Shown here piece by piece: positions 1 to 9,893 of a stretch of 64,000 bases of DNA (position 1 is the first letter of the stretch; every line of letters begins with the position of its first letter). A program made the position numbers and the translations under genes. This stretch comes from Mucidula mucida (lineage: Eukaryota; Basidiomycota; Agaricomycetes; Agaricales; Physalacriaceae), in contig JADNYV010000054.1 of assembly GCA_015501055.1 (NCBI GenBank), positions 124,001 through 188,000 of the forward strand, given 5' to 3'. The notes beneath the pieces are model-generated. The model did not search any database. It worked only from the letters and a program-made list of their open reading frames with translations, and was not told where the DNA came from.

Positions 1-180
1 GCAATGGATCTGTAGCTGTATTTTTTGGGTTTCATGCTTTATTGTATTCGCAGGTTCACTGTTTGCGCATTATTTATTGCATCCTACTAGCTGTATAAAC
101 GGTCGTGCTCTTTTCATACGCAATATTGGGGTTTTTAGAGGGGTATACGTTCGCTCAAGTTGTGAGAAGTTGCGAGTGCA

Positions 181-921
181 TCAATACATTTTAGTGTTCT
201 CTTCGTCCGCCAATTGATTTGAATAACTTTTGACAATGATACAGCCCCCTTCAACAAGTCAGTCAAGAAATGATGGTTGGAGTTTGTACTGACATATTTC
301 CATGATCCAGACGAAGACGAATATACCAATCAATACTCCTTTGAGAACATCGACGCCTTTTTTACAGGCAGCCACCACATCGTCGTCCTTCGAGCCATTG
401 ACACAGCTATTGACCGTGTCCGGGGCGTCGAGAAAGAAACGATAGAGTGCAAAAGATCCCGAGGCAATGCTGAAGAGAACATGAATAACCAGAATGGCGT
501 GAAACATCTGTATCAGCCTTCGTTTCTTCCCGAAAGCGCCGACGAGACTGTAAACGAAGTTCCAATGATCTTGAGATAGCCACGGAAGGAAAGGCTCACC
601 CCAGAATAGAAATGAGAGCGTACAATCCATACACTAGTATTTGGATTGCATAGGCCAGTTTATTCTTGATGTCTCCGCCTGTAGATGTGTCAGTATAACA
701 CAGTAGTAAGCAAGTGTGGCGGCACACGTACCTATCCGTTGATATTGTATAATTCCTGCGACGGCAATGACTCCTCCGCAAGCTACACCTAGTATCCCGA
801 TAATCTACGAGGGATACTCAGCGGCCTGGCCAAATAATGGTAAGGACGCTCCGCTCACGAGAACCCCAAGCCGAACGGGAATGCAACAGCAAAACTTGTT
901 GGATTTGACGCGAACAGGCAT
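181..921 (-). CDS. Small tetraspan-like membrane protein
   Basis: Not recognised as a named family. The protein is about 155 residues in five exons. The ATG at 921 gives a short N-terminus with a Cys cluster (KFCCCIPVRLGVL) that runs into the first hydrophobic segment. Further hydrophobic segments are VACGGVIAVAGII, ILVYGLYALISILG, ILVIHVLFSIASG and VLIGIFVFVWIMEI. The segment before the last membrane span is polar with two cysteines. The tail ends ADEENTKMY at the stop at 181. Introns have clean GTGAGC, GTACGT and GTGAGC donors, and the exons join in frame. The Cys-rich start and four or so spans resemble small basidiomycete membrane proteins of unknown role. That a membrane protein is encoded is fairly sure; the function is unknown. 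Confidence 0.65.
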
Positions 922-1897
922 CGTTGAGTCGATCGTGAAAGTCGTACAGGGTCGTGAAAGGTGAGGGCCAGCCTAACGTTAGTTGAGCTACAGCATGAGT
1001 ATTTGAGGCGGAGCTCGAGCAGACGCCGTGGTATCCTTGACAGTGTCGCTACTTGCTACAGGTCCGGCAAGACACAGCCCAGATTCTGGTTTCGTCGCAG
1101 TTCGGGTTGCGCTGGAGTGAGCACGCACAGAAAGGCTAGTTTCACAGGACAGCATACGAGCATAACTGCAAGACGGGAGTGCATCATCAAGATCCAACTG
1201 GCGCGATCAACAGACCTAGATCTTCGGTTGTCGTCAAAGGGCGTTCGATCCGCGGATCCAAAAGAACTGCCTCCTCGCACCGGACGGCGGTCCACGTCTG
1301 ACGGAAGCAATGGCTCTGCGGTTTTCGATGCCCTGTGGCGTCGCTTAGAGTAACCAAGAGTTCGGACTTTCCTTCTCTCCATTATGAGCCTCGCAATCAG
1401 AGTCTCCATTACTAGCGCACTAATCTCTTGTCGAGAACGAAGCTTCTCGTTCGGCATGCCAAGTGGCGCAACGAGGTGTAGTAGCGCACCGCGACGGGTG
1501 GATGTTTCAAGGATAGAGTATACAAGCAATGACGTGTTACATACTGTGATGATTAAGGTGCAGTTTAGGATCTAGTCCAATACGTGTGCCTCCGTGTGTG
1601 GCGCACTTGTAGCTTCTTTGACATGCTGGATTCCTGTCTGACATTCAGCGGGAGTTGACCTCCCACCCTCCAGACTTGGTCAATTATAAGACTACATCAA
1701 TCATCTGGGTTTTCGAGTGAATAGATAACATATACAACGGTACTTTTAAATAGCTACATAGACAAGAGTGGCATTGGCATGATGGGAATATGGTACGTAG
1801 ATTCGACTGGAACTCAGAAAGCACGATAAAGAAGTACAGTAAGCACGAGAAGATAACAGACGTGAAGAATATACGGTTCGATGGCAAAACGTGGGGA
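922..1897. other. Intergenic stretch with one doubtful minus-strand ORF
   Basis: No gene is clearly supported here. A 157-codon open frame runs 1529 to 1056 on the minus strand and is rich in Arg and Ser, with a hydrophobic patch near its end. It lacks recognisable motifs and an obvious ATG context, and opposite-strand frames are equally open. It may be chance or a fragment of an unrecognised gene. 1684-1887 is AT-rich and probably 3' flank of the neighbouring gene. Confidence 0.3.
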
Positions 1898-3104
1898 CTA
1901 GTACCTGGAGCGGGAACGAGAATGCCTACTGTGGTGGTGGTGACGATGCTTTTTGTGTGACTTGACTACCACGACTTGTGCCGGCGGCGCACTCGACATG
2001 ACGGTACCACCTGGATATGGCGTGCCCTGCATCGGGGCGTAGGGCACAGACATAGACATGCTTCTGGGACGCCCACCCATGGGGGGAACGACCATTGGTA
2101 CGCCGGACGCTTGGCCTGGATAAGGCGTTCCATAGCCTCCGGCCGGGTCAGACGCTGCATAGCCCCCAGCCGACATGGGGACGGGCATGCCGCCTCCTCC
2201 GCCACCTCCATACTGAGATCCGACATAGGATTGCCCAGGATAAGATCCGGGCTGTCCTGGGTAGGAGCCCGGTTGTCCCATGTAGGAGCCCGCTTGGCCA
2301 GGGTATGGCGTTCCCATCATACCACCGGACGGCATACCAACAGCAGATCCACCCATAGGTGGTACGTTGACGTGGTTGTACGAGGAAACGGAGAGCGAGC
2401 GACGGCGCGATCGCGAACGGCCTCGATGAGGATACATGACATTGGTATCGTAGGTGTAGGGATCATAGTCGGAGCCATAACCGGAGCGTCCGCGGTATTC
2501 GTCATCGTTGTGATCCCGACTCTGCGGATATGAGGTCAATAAAATGAAAGGATAAAATGAGAACGAAGATACTCACCCAGTAGAACAAGATGGAAGCAGT
2601 CATAGCTGCAGATTCTGATGCGGTCTGCCGTGTGTATGGATCCATGTTCAGTCTAGGCGTGTAGCTCAAGAGACGCGTCGCTAGAAGCGCGCGATTGAGA
2701 GGTGTAAACTCGTATAAAACAAAATGTACCTTCGGCAACAGCCAGACCAATGAGGCCTTCTCGCTGTCTTTCAGTTTCGCCACTGAGAGGCTCATAGATG
2801 GAGCTATTATGAATCCAAGTGCGATAGGCCTCATAAGCAGCAGCATGGCCAATTTCGGGGGCCAAGAGAGTGTTCAATTCTGCCTGGAAATGGCGAGTCA
2901 ATAAACCGTCGAGGTGTGAAGTGTCAAGCTTACCAGGCCACCGTAAGCACGACGATGCCAGTGTCTGGCCTCGTGGATGCCTACGCCAAGACCCGCAGCT
3001 GAGGTGTAGTCGCGGAAGTCGCGGACTCTGTTCCAGGCATGTCCATATAGATCACTTTGGATTGGAGGGGGTGGGATAGGACGAGACTGAGCTGGATAAT
3101 ACAT
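1898..3104 (-). CDS. Gly/Pro/Tyr-rich protein with CipC-like helical N-terminus
   Basis: Four exons join cleanly. The first starts at the ATG at 3104 (MYYPAQSRPIPPPP) and ends at a GTAAGC donor after AYGGL. The next encodes an alpha-helical region (LAPEIGHAAAYEAYRTW, then GLIGLAVAEATRLLSY) that resembles fungal CipC/DUF3759-type proteins. The last, largest exon is low complexity: a Ser/Arg stretch, repeated GSYPGQ-like units, a run of glycines, a second YPGQ block and a His/Lys/Arg-rich tail ending SRSRY. The Pro-Gly-Tyr repeats suggest a flexible, possibly phase-separating or cell-surface-associated region. No enzyme motif is visible. CipC similarity is an inference from pattern only; the biological role is unknown. 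Confidence 0.72.
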
Positions 3105-3469
3105 GGTGGGAGAAAAGAGAAGGCTTACGGATCGGGAGTGTGTGCATGGGCGCGGTAATAGTCAAGGCCACCCCCTTTGATGAGAGAGATCAGAAACGTG
3201 TAGAGTGTGTGAAAGGGAGCAACAACAAGAAGGCTGCGGTTGAAAGGTGGGAGCAGGCGGTGCACCGAATTGGAACTATGTACAAGGTATGTAAGATCGA
3301 GGTAATCTGTTGGGCAGAGATACAAACCTGATTCGTCCCCCATCCGGGTACTGAGTGATAGTAAGAGTATGACATGGCTGATGCGAACCTGACTGATCAC
3401 TCTGCTTTATGGCGCGTTCAATTTGATGATGTCACTCTTTTCTGCCACGCGACATAGTCAACTTCCATC
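3105..3469. promoter_or_regulatory. Divergent intergenic region upstream of COG5
   Basis: About 365 bp separates the start of the Gly/Pro/Tyr-rich gene (minus) and the COG5 start (plus), so promoters for both probably lie here. A minus-strand open frame (3125-3400) ends just upstream of the minus gene, but its only joining intron would be about 37 nt. I treat it as 5' leader, not coding. No clear TATA box. Confidence 0.4.
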
Positions 3470-6400
3470 ATGGCCGGTATTTGCCCTGTCCTCTGTCCCT
3501 CCTCCGGCCCTCATTTTCTTCATAGACTATGCCATCTTTGCCAGCGACGACTTTGACGCCAACGAATATGCCAACGCTGTCCTCGCCGGCGAGCAGTACG
3601 ACGCGGTCCGCGTGCTTTCCTCAGCCAAGCTCATTGCACCGGAACCGTCGGCCAAAGAGGACATCTCTATCGCCATTTCAAAGCTCACGTTCGGCGTTGA
3701 CGACGTCTCAAAGCAAATCAAGACTCTGGTATGTATCTTTGTGCTAGATTCAAACACTTGACACGATTATAATCAGGTCACCAACCATCACCAAGACCTA
3801 TTATCCCAGGCTGCTAGCGCCAACGAATTATCTGGATCTCTGACATCTGTCCGCGCTGGTCTTACAGATCTTGACAACTCTCTCGAAAAGTTTGTACCGT
3901 GATTCATACCACTTCTCCAATTCTTACGCGTACCCGAGGCTGCGCGTCAAAGTCCGTGTTCCGTACCAATCCTTACAGGCCAATGTCTCTCGACTCCACA
4001 AACTCCATCAGGCATCTGAGGTTCTGCGTCGCACTTCCCGTTTCGTCACGCTTACACGTCGCCTCCAAGTTCAAATGGGGGACATGGACAAGGCCCAGAT
4101 AGAAGACGATCGCTCAAACGCCCTCAACGGTCACACACTTGTACCGTCAGATGGATCTGATAGCAAAAGGTGGGAACAAGACGAAGATGCAAGGGAACGT
4201 ACTATAGCCAAAGCCGCTCTTAGTATAGCTGAACTCGGTTTGTGGACACGATACCCCACTTGACATAACAGCTAATGACCGTCAGGATCTCTCATTGATG
4301 ACGATATTCCTGATTCCGAATTGTCCGAGAACAGCCCACGGATATCTCTGCGCTCCGTGAACGTCGTAGCCGCCCACATACCCTATATTGAACAGGCACG
4401 AGAGATTGTGACCACGGAGATGCGAAATATGGTTCTAAGTGGGTTAACCAGTCTGGTAAGTGTATTTCCCAATCTTCTGAAGCAACTCACGTCCGTGTTA
4501 GAATCAATCCCTACTAGCCTCTTCGCTGCAAACTGCGTACAACCTCCGAATACTACCTGACCAAGTCCAAAGTCTCATCATTGACCTTTCGACCGCTATC
4601 GAAGATCAAATTCGAATGACTTTTGATCTATCCCAAATATCCAAAGATGCTGCTGCTAAGGGTGAGTCCAAGTCCCCAGATAATGCGTTAACATTGACTT
4701 GCATTCAGAATCTCTAAATTCCCCGTCGTCTACTCTTTACAAGTCACGCGTTAGAACAGAACCGACGAACCTGACGGCGCCTCAGTGGACAACTGCTCTA
4801 TGGTCGCGCTTAGAGAATATGATTGAACAAATGTCAAGTTGTTGTATAAAGGTTAGTCGCGTTGCTCGTTACCGGTACACATCTTGCAGCGTGCCCAGTC
4901 TGTCATGAACCGTCTTTACCTATTAGCTACAACATCTAGACGCTTGTTGATCCGTTGGCGTAGGTCTACACTTTGGAAAAAGTTCTCAAGTTGAAAAAGG
5001 ACACTGTCACACAATCGGTGTTTTTGGACGAGGCTATGAAGGTGCTTGGGACTGACTCCCCACATTCGAACTCAATTGCAAATTGGGGCTAATACTATTT
5101 AGGTTCTTGAGAACAAACCTAGTGCAACATTCTGGACTTCATTGGCTCGGGCTTTGGAGAAACACGCATGGGATGCAGCGAAATGTAATCCTTCACTTCC
5201 CGTCAGCGCCCTCGACGCTAATGATGGCCTAGCGTCCACATTTCTTCAGCAGACTTTGACCAATGGCTATCCTCGTCTATTGCGATTATTTCACGAGTTC
5301 TTTGCTAAAATAGCTGTTCACACGGATACCACTTACATTCATTCGTATCAAAGGTAAGCTTTGCCTCGTACCCGCAACCACTTCCTGAAGCCCACTAGCC
5401 CCGAGACAGTGTTGATTCTGCGGGCCTTGGTTAATTTTGAATCGCTCTATCTAACACGTTCGTCATCCAAACTAAACGAATCCGTCGGCCAAGCTTTCTC
5501 GGGTGGAAGCAGAACACCGCCGGGTATGAATGAAGGCATAAACACTGCACGCACTGTCGCCAATGAACTGGACTCAGCCAGATTTGATCCTTTATTGGTG
5601 AGGGCTGTCGCGAAGAATGCAACTTCTACTCTGGACATGATTCTGTCCAGATCGGAAGGCCTGGTAAGACTTCAGTTCTTGAGGCGACCAGGCCGTTTCT
5701 GACTTGAATTACTTGGATAGGTATCACGAGACCGCTCAGCGCTCACACTGGTCGGGCCGACCGCGACGCCACAGCAAATTATCAATGGCTCCCTCGCTAC
5801 GTTCCTTTATCACGTTTGGTCGCGACTCTCTCAATTGGGCGAAGAACATAATGAAGCTGTATATAGTATCATCAAACCAAACGTAGAGGTGAGTTCTAAT
5901 CTCCGTGTGTTCGGCTTTTGTTGACGAAACGCGATAGAACATAAGAGCGGCTTATGAACGCATCATAGACGATCTGACCACTGCCATTCGACGTGAGTTG
6001 GGATCGATCATCGCAAAGATACATCGTTTCGATTTTGGTCGTTCGGCAGACCCCATGGCAGGCATGGGCGGTGCCAGTCTTTATATGAAGGATCTTGTGG
6101 AGCGATTGGCTTTCCTCAAAGCTGAAATACTCAGCAAGTTCTCCATTGGAGATGAAAAGAAGACAAGGTTCGTATAATCTTCTCGTGACTGTATTCAATC
6201 ATGAATGATTCTGTTAGAGTGATGGATCTCGTCAAGTTTGTCATCAAGACGTTTGTATTGCACGTCTCAATTGTCAAGCCACTGGGAGAAACAGGAAAGC
6301 TGCAGTTGACCAGTGATATGACTGAGTTGGAATTCGGGCTCAGCGCATTTTTGGTTGAAAGTCCTCAGGAAAAGCGAGGCGGAAATCTGGAATCTACCGG

Positions 6401-6794
6401 CGCGGACTACAAAATGCTACGTGCAATGAGGCAAGTCGACTAGCTACGAATTCGAGCATGAAATGAATATGATTCACAGACCACTGTTGTTTTTAGATAA
6501 TCCCCAGCTAACCTCTCCTCACATACAGCAGGTCTCCCGCCTTTGATAGTACTTCACCATATCCTCGTTCGTTCACCAATACCTCTTGCGCACAGCCTAC
6601 ATGGCTGGCAAGAGTCTGAATATGTCCGATGGGTAGACGAACACACAGAGGAGGAGTCGTGGACTCTGATAGATGGTGTTCTGTCACACTGGGAGAAAAT
6701 ACGCGATAGCGACGGTGGCAGCTCTGATGGCATGGAATATGTTGACCTTGCACGCAAAGTTTTGGCGGAGGCAAGTGAAAGGGAGCGGATATAG
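3470..6794 (+). CDS. COG5: Conserved oligomeric Golgi complex subunit 5
   Basis: COG5 is a lobe B subunit of the COG tethering complex that captures retrograde vesicles at the Golgi. The coding sequence is broken by a dozen or so short introns. The first coding exon is only ATGGCCG (3470-3476); the intron 3477-3525 then joins it to give MADYAIFASDDFDANEYANA, the expected basidiomycete N-terminus. Conserved blocks follow: EDISIAISKLTFGVDDV, SGSLTSVRAGL, VRVPYQSLQANVSRL, then a helical rod (VYTLEKVLKLKKDTVTQS, FWTSLARALEKHAWD), and the C-terminal block LPPLIVLHHILVRSP followed by SEYVRWVDEH. It ends at the stop at 6794. No frame break was noticed. ILV6 starts 71 bp downstream on the same strand. 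Confidence 0.93.
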
Positions 6795-6865
6795 ATAAGA
6801 TTACTGATTACGTACATGACCAACTTTTTGTAGTAAACACAATTTTGACTCGCACTTTGACTTGG

Positions 6866-8024
6866 ATGGCAAGCCTTTTGTCGTTGCGCGCGCGTACAGC
6901 GTCGAGAGTGTTGTCGTCGACGCGTCTCTGGTCATCGACTGCCCGCCGGTCAATGGCGATGACGGCGCACCTATCAAACCTCCCCAGCCGCCCCGGCCTA
7001 TCGACGATTCGACCTCTGCGTTGGACTATAAAAGCGTGCAGCGGACTCGTCCGCCACCATTGCCGGCGATGGACCTGCCACGGTCAAGAACGGCGGAGGA
7101 AGCGGTCACCAATATTCTATACAATACGCCTCCGCCGAGCTTGCAGCCGTTCAAAAAGTGAGTCATAACTGTGTAGTCTCTGCAATGATATTCACGAGTA
7201 ACGTCCAGACACGTCCTGAACTGTCTTGTCCAGAACGAGCCGGGAGTACTCTCGCGGGTGTCCGGTATTCTCGCCGGACGGGGCTTCAACATCGACTCGC
7301 TGGTCGTCTGCAGCACCGAGATCGCGGACCTCAGTCGTATGTGTATCGTTCTCAAGGGCCAGGACGGTGTCGTCGAGCAGGCGCGCCGGCAACTGGAGGA
7401 TCTCGTCCGTGTTTTCCTGTTCTATGCTGCGCTATCCGTTTCATCTTGTACCAGGTCCCTGTATGGGCTGTTTTGGATTACACAAACACCAGGACCATCG
7501 CGCGCGAACTCCTTCTCGTCAAGGTGTCCATTCTCGGCCCGGAATACCTCGAAGAACAGCTCACCGGCGGCCCCTCGCATCAGCCCCGTCAGGCAGACCA
7601 CCCGACTAAACTCGAACGCGAGGCCGCGCTTGCGCACAACTTTGAACGCAGTGGTATCTCTGATGCGGCAAATATTCCTCTTACGCCTTCTCAGGCTCTG
7701 AGGCTCAAGCATCAGCATCTCCATTCTATTTCCGTACTCGCATCGCAGTTTGGCGCAAAAATTGTCGATGTCAGCTCACACAGTGTAATCGTTGAGCTGA
7801 CGGCAAAGACAAATCGCGTGGAGGCTTTCCTAAGTCTCGTCAAGCCGTTCGGTGTCCTTGAAGCTGCAAGGACAGGTAAGCAATATCACTCTTTCGGCGT
7901 ACTTCGCTCAGATGTCGTAGGGCTCATGGCTATGCCTCGTACACCTCTTGACCGACCTGCGGAAGAGGATGCAGAGGATATTATCAGTGACGCTGTCGAC
8001 GCCAGTTTACTTCCTCCCGGTTAA
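6866..8024 (+). CDS. ILV6: Acetolactate synthase regulatory (small) subunit
   Basis: This is the mitochondrial regulatory subunit of acetolactate synthase, which controls valine/leucine/isoleucine synthesis through feedback by branched-chain amino acids. The ACT domain starts VLNCLVQNEPGVLSRVSGIL and continues GRGFNIDSLVVCSTE and MCIVLKGQDGVVEQA. The C-terminal ALS_ss_C region includes LLLVKVSILGPEYLEEQL and FGAKIVDVSSHSVIVELTAK. Introns lie after FKK, before VPVWAVLDY, and before LMAMPRTPLDRP. The only upstream ATG (6866) opens a typical mitochondrial presequence (MASLLSLRARTASRVLSS), but that frame is out of phase with the conserved DDSTSALDYK frame. Either one base is missing near 6945 or an 80-nt intron (6908-6987, weak GTGTTG donor) joins them. 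It ends convergently with the next gene. Confidence 0.92.
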
Positions 8025-8156
8025 CTTGTGGTTTTCTTGTTTATTGCCTAATGGAAAATTGTTCACTGTCTTTTTGAATCAAATCGCGAGTGCTAATTCT
8101 GGGATCGTTGTAGTACATTCTTGTCCGTATGTGCTGTATACTTCTTTGGTGATGAC

Positions 8157-9531
8157 TTATGCGTAACACAAAACCCTGTAGTTGTTGACCCGCTTCTCGG
8201 TGCCATCGTACGGGATAAAAGCGCCTAGCCGGATGAATGAGTCATGAACAGTTGAAACTGACGCGACGTACCATCAAGCTTGCTGCTCGCTTTGCCCGGG
8301 TGGACGGCTCCGTCGTATGGAGCAGCGGCAATGAAGAGCGGAGTGCCATCCGCCTCGCGGCCACCGTCAACAGGCCTGGCACCCAGCCCATTCACGTCGA
8401 GTCTGCCGCTAGCATCAACCCACCGCAAACCGCGCATGTCGCCAACAAGGATCTCGTAGGTGTCCAACTAAAGTGCCAGTCAGAAATGACTTCTGTTAGA
8501 GATCGCGACGACTGACATGAATTTCTTTGTGGGCATATCCAATGACAGCGCCCTTCTTGAAAACATCGGACGCCTTGCCGATTTCTAGATATTGGGTTGG
8601 TGAGCATTTTGTGAATCTGACGTGCGGCATGTTTGACTTACGAACACCGCCCTTTGATGCGAAGGTGAGTAATGGAACCCCAATATAAACGCATGATTTA
8701 CCTCGTGGAATGCGCGACAAATGTACAACGTCCATTCTTTCTCGCGACCGACAGAAATAGCCGATTGGGGAATATTCTTGCCCTTGTTGAGGATCCAAGT
8801 AGCAGGCCCGCGGGGACCGTTACGGTGGAATTCGTTGGTGCGTTGCTCAGAATCATGCAGCCAGTTGGTAAGAGCCCAAGTCTGCGCTTTTTTCTAGGAA
8901 GAGGTGAGCGAGTGGTCATCGACAGAAACAAGTTCGAACCTCTTCCTCACTCTTCTCGTGCTCGGAATACGCGTAGTATCCGGCTCCGAGAAGGGCAATA
9001 CCGCCTAGAAGGCCTCCGCCGATCTGGGAACCACTTATTGAGTACGAGACATAATGAACCGAACGGCCTTCACACCTCGAGTTTCTGCTTGCGATCGTCG
9101 TCCAGGTCGTACCAATGCGTCTTCCGCTCTTGCTCGCTCGCAACATGCTGCTGCTGAGGAGGAGGCGCGTTGTAATCTGTCAAATATGGAGCGTCTGTAC
9201 CGGGAGGAGAACGTCATCTTACGTTGCTGCTTCTCATCAGGACGGCACTCGTTAGGATTGCCTTGTTGTTGCCATTGCTGAGGAGGGGGCTGGTGGCATT
9301 GCTGTTGGCCTTGGTTGTGGTCTTGGTCAGAGAGGCGGCCCCAAAGAGCCGGGGTGACGGTTGGCGCCCAGTCAGACTGGGAGGTGTGCGGCTGGATGAT
9401 CTTGTAGCGATGCCCTGTTGTTAAAAGTGCGAGTTGATCGTCGTGTGGCGCAATGGAGAGAGAGAGTCACCTTCGTACTCGACGATGTCACCGTGGTTGT
9501 ATGCGGTGCCGGGTTCCCAGTATTGAGTCAT
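8157..9531 (-). CDS. Chitin-binding (CBM5/12), one-span membrane, DM9/DUF3421 protein
   Basis: A domain architecture typical of Agaricomycetes. Start ATG at 9531 opens MTQYWEPGTAYNHGDIVEYE, an N-terminal CBM5/12-type carbohydrate-binding module that continues YKIIQPHTSQSDWAP and PALWGRL. A Gln/Pro-rich linker and a DLDDDRKQKLE helix follow, then a Gly-rich hydrophobic segment (GGGLLGGIALLGAGYYAY) and HEKSEEE. The C-terminal half has DM9/DUF3421 repeats: HRNGPRGPATWILNKGK, GKASDVFKKGAVIGYAHKE and the second copy HPGKASSKLDG, ending NNYRVLCYA. Splicing needs a 10-nt exon (8642-8651, Gly-Gly-Val-Gln). DM9 proteins often bind sugars; binding of chitin or mannose-type glycans is an inference. The stop lies 133 bp from the ILV6 stop, convergent. 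Confidence 0.88.
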
Positions 9532-9893
9532 GGTGGTTGATGTGAGAGACAAGGAGGAGAGAGAGTCAGGTTAATATAGCATGGAAGCGACCATTGCGTC
9601 ACAAATGCCACTATCCGAACTGAGCACGGTGTATTTGAGACACAACGCGTGGATCGATAGTATCGATTGTGAACGTGTCAATCAAAGCCCATTCAGTGAG
9701 TCACTCCAGGTCAGGCCCTAGAGCTTCAAAGAAACGACAGTTATTGCCCGATCCATGTACAGATCCTACGCAGCTCTAAATACATTCCAATACATATCAA
9801 TATTATGCCAAGATGCTTGTATGCGACAAAATGAGTGTTTGAAGATCCGTCAAGTGAGTGTTAGTGAAGAGGATCCCATAAATAAGCAAGATA
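9532..9893. other. Intergenic region between two minus-strand genes
   Basis: About 360 bp that should hold the promoter of the chitin-binding/DM9 gene and the terminator of the HECT_2 gene. A plus-strand open frame starting at 9755 continues antisense into the HECT_2 gene and is judged a shadow. No motif stands out. Confidence 0.4.

Noticed and set aside
1976..2533. 185-codon plus-strand open frame
   Set aside because: It lies antisense to the repeat-rich last exon of the Gly/Pro/Tyr gene; the long open frame follows from its low-complexity GC-rich composition.
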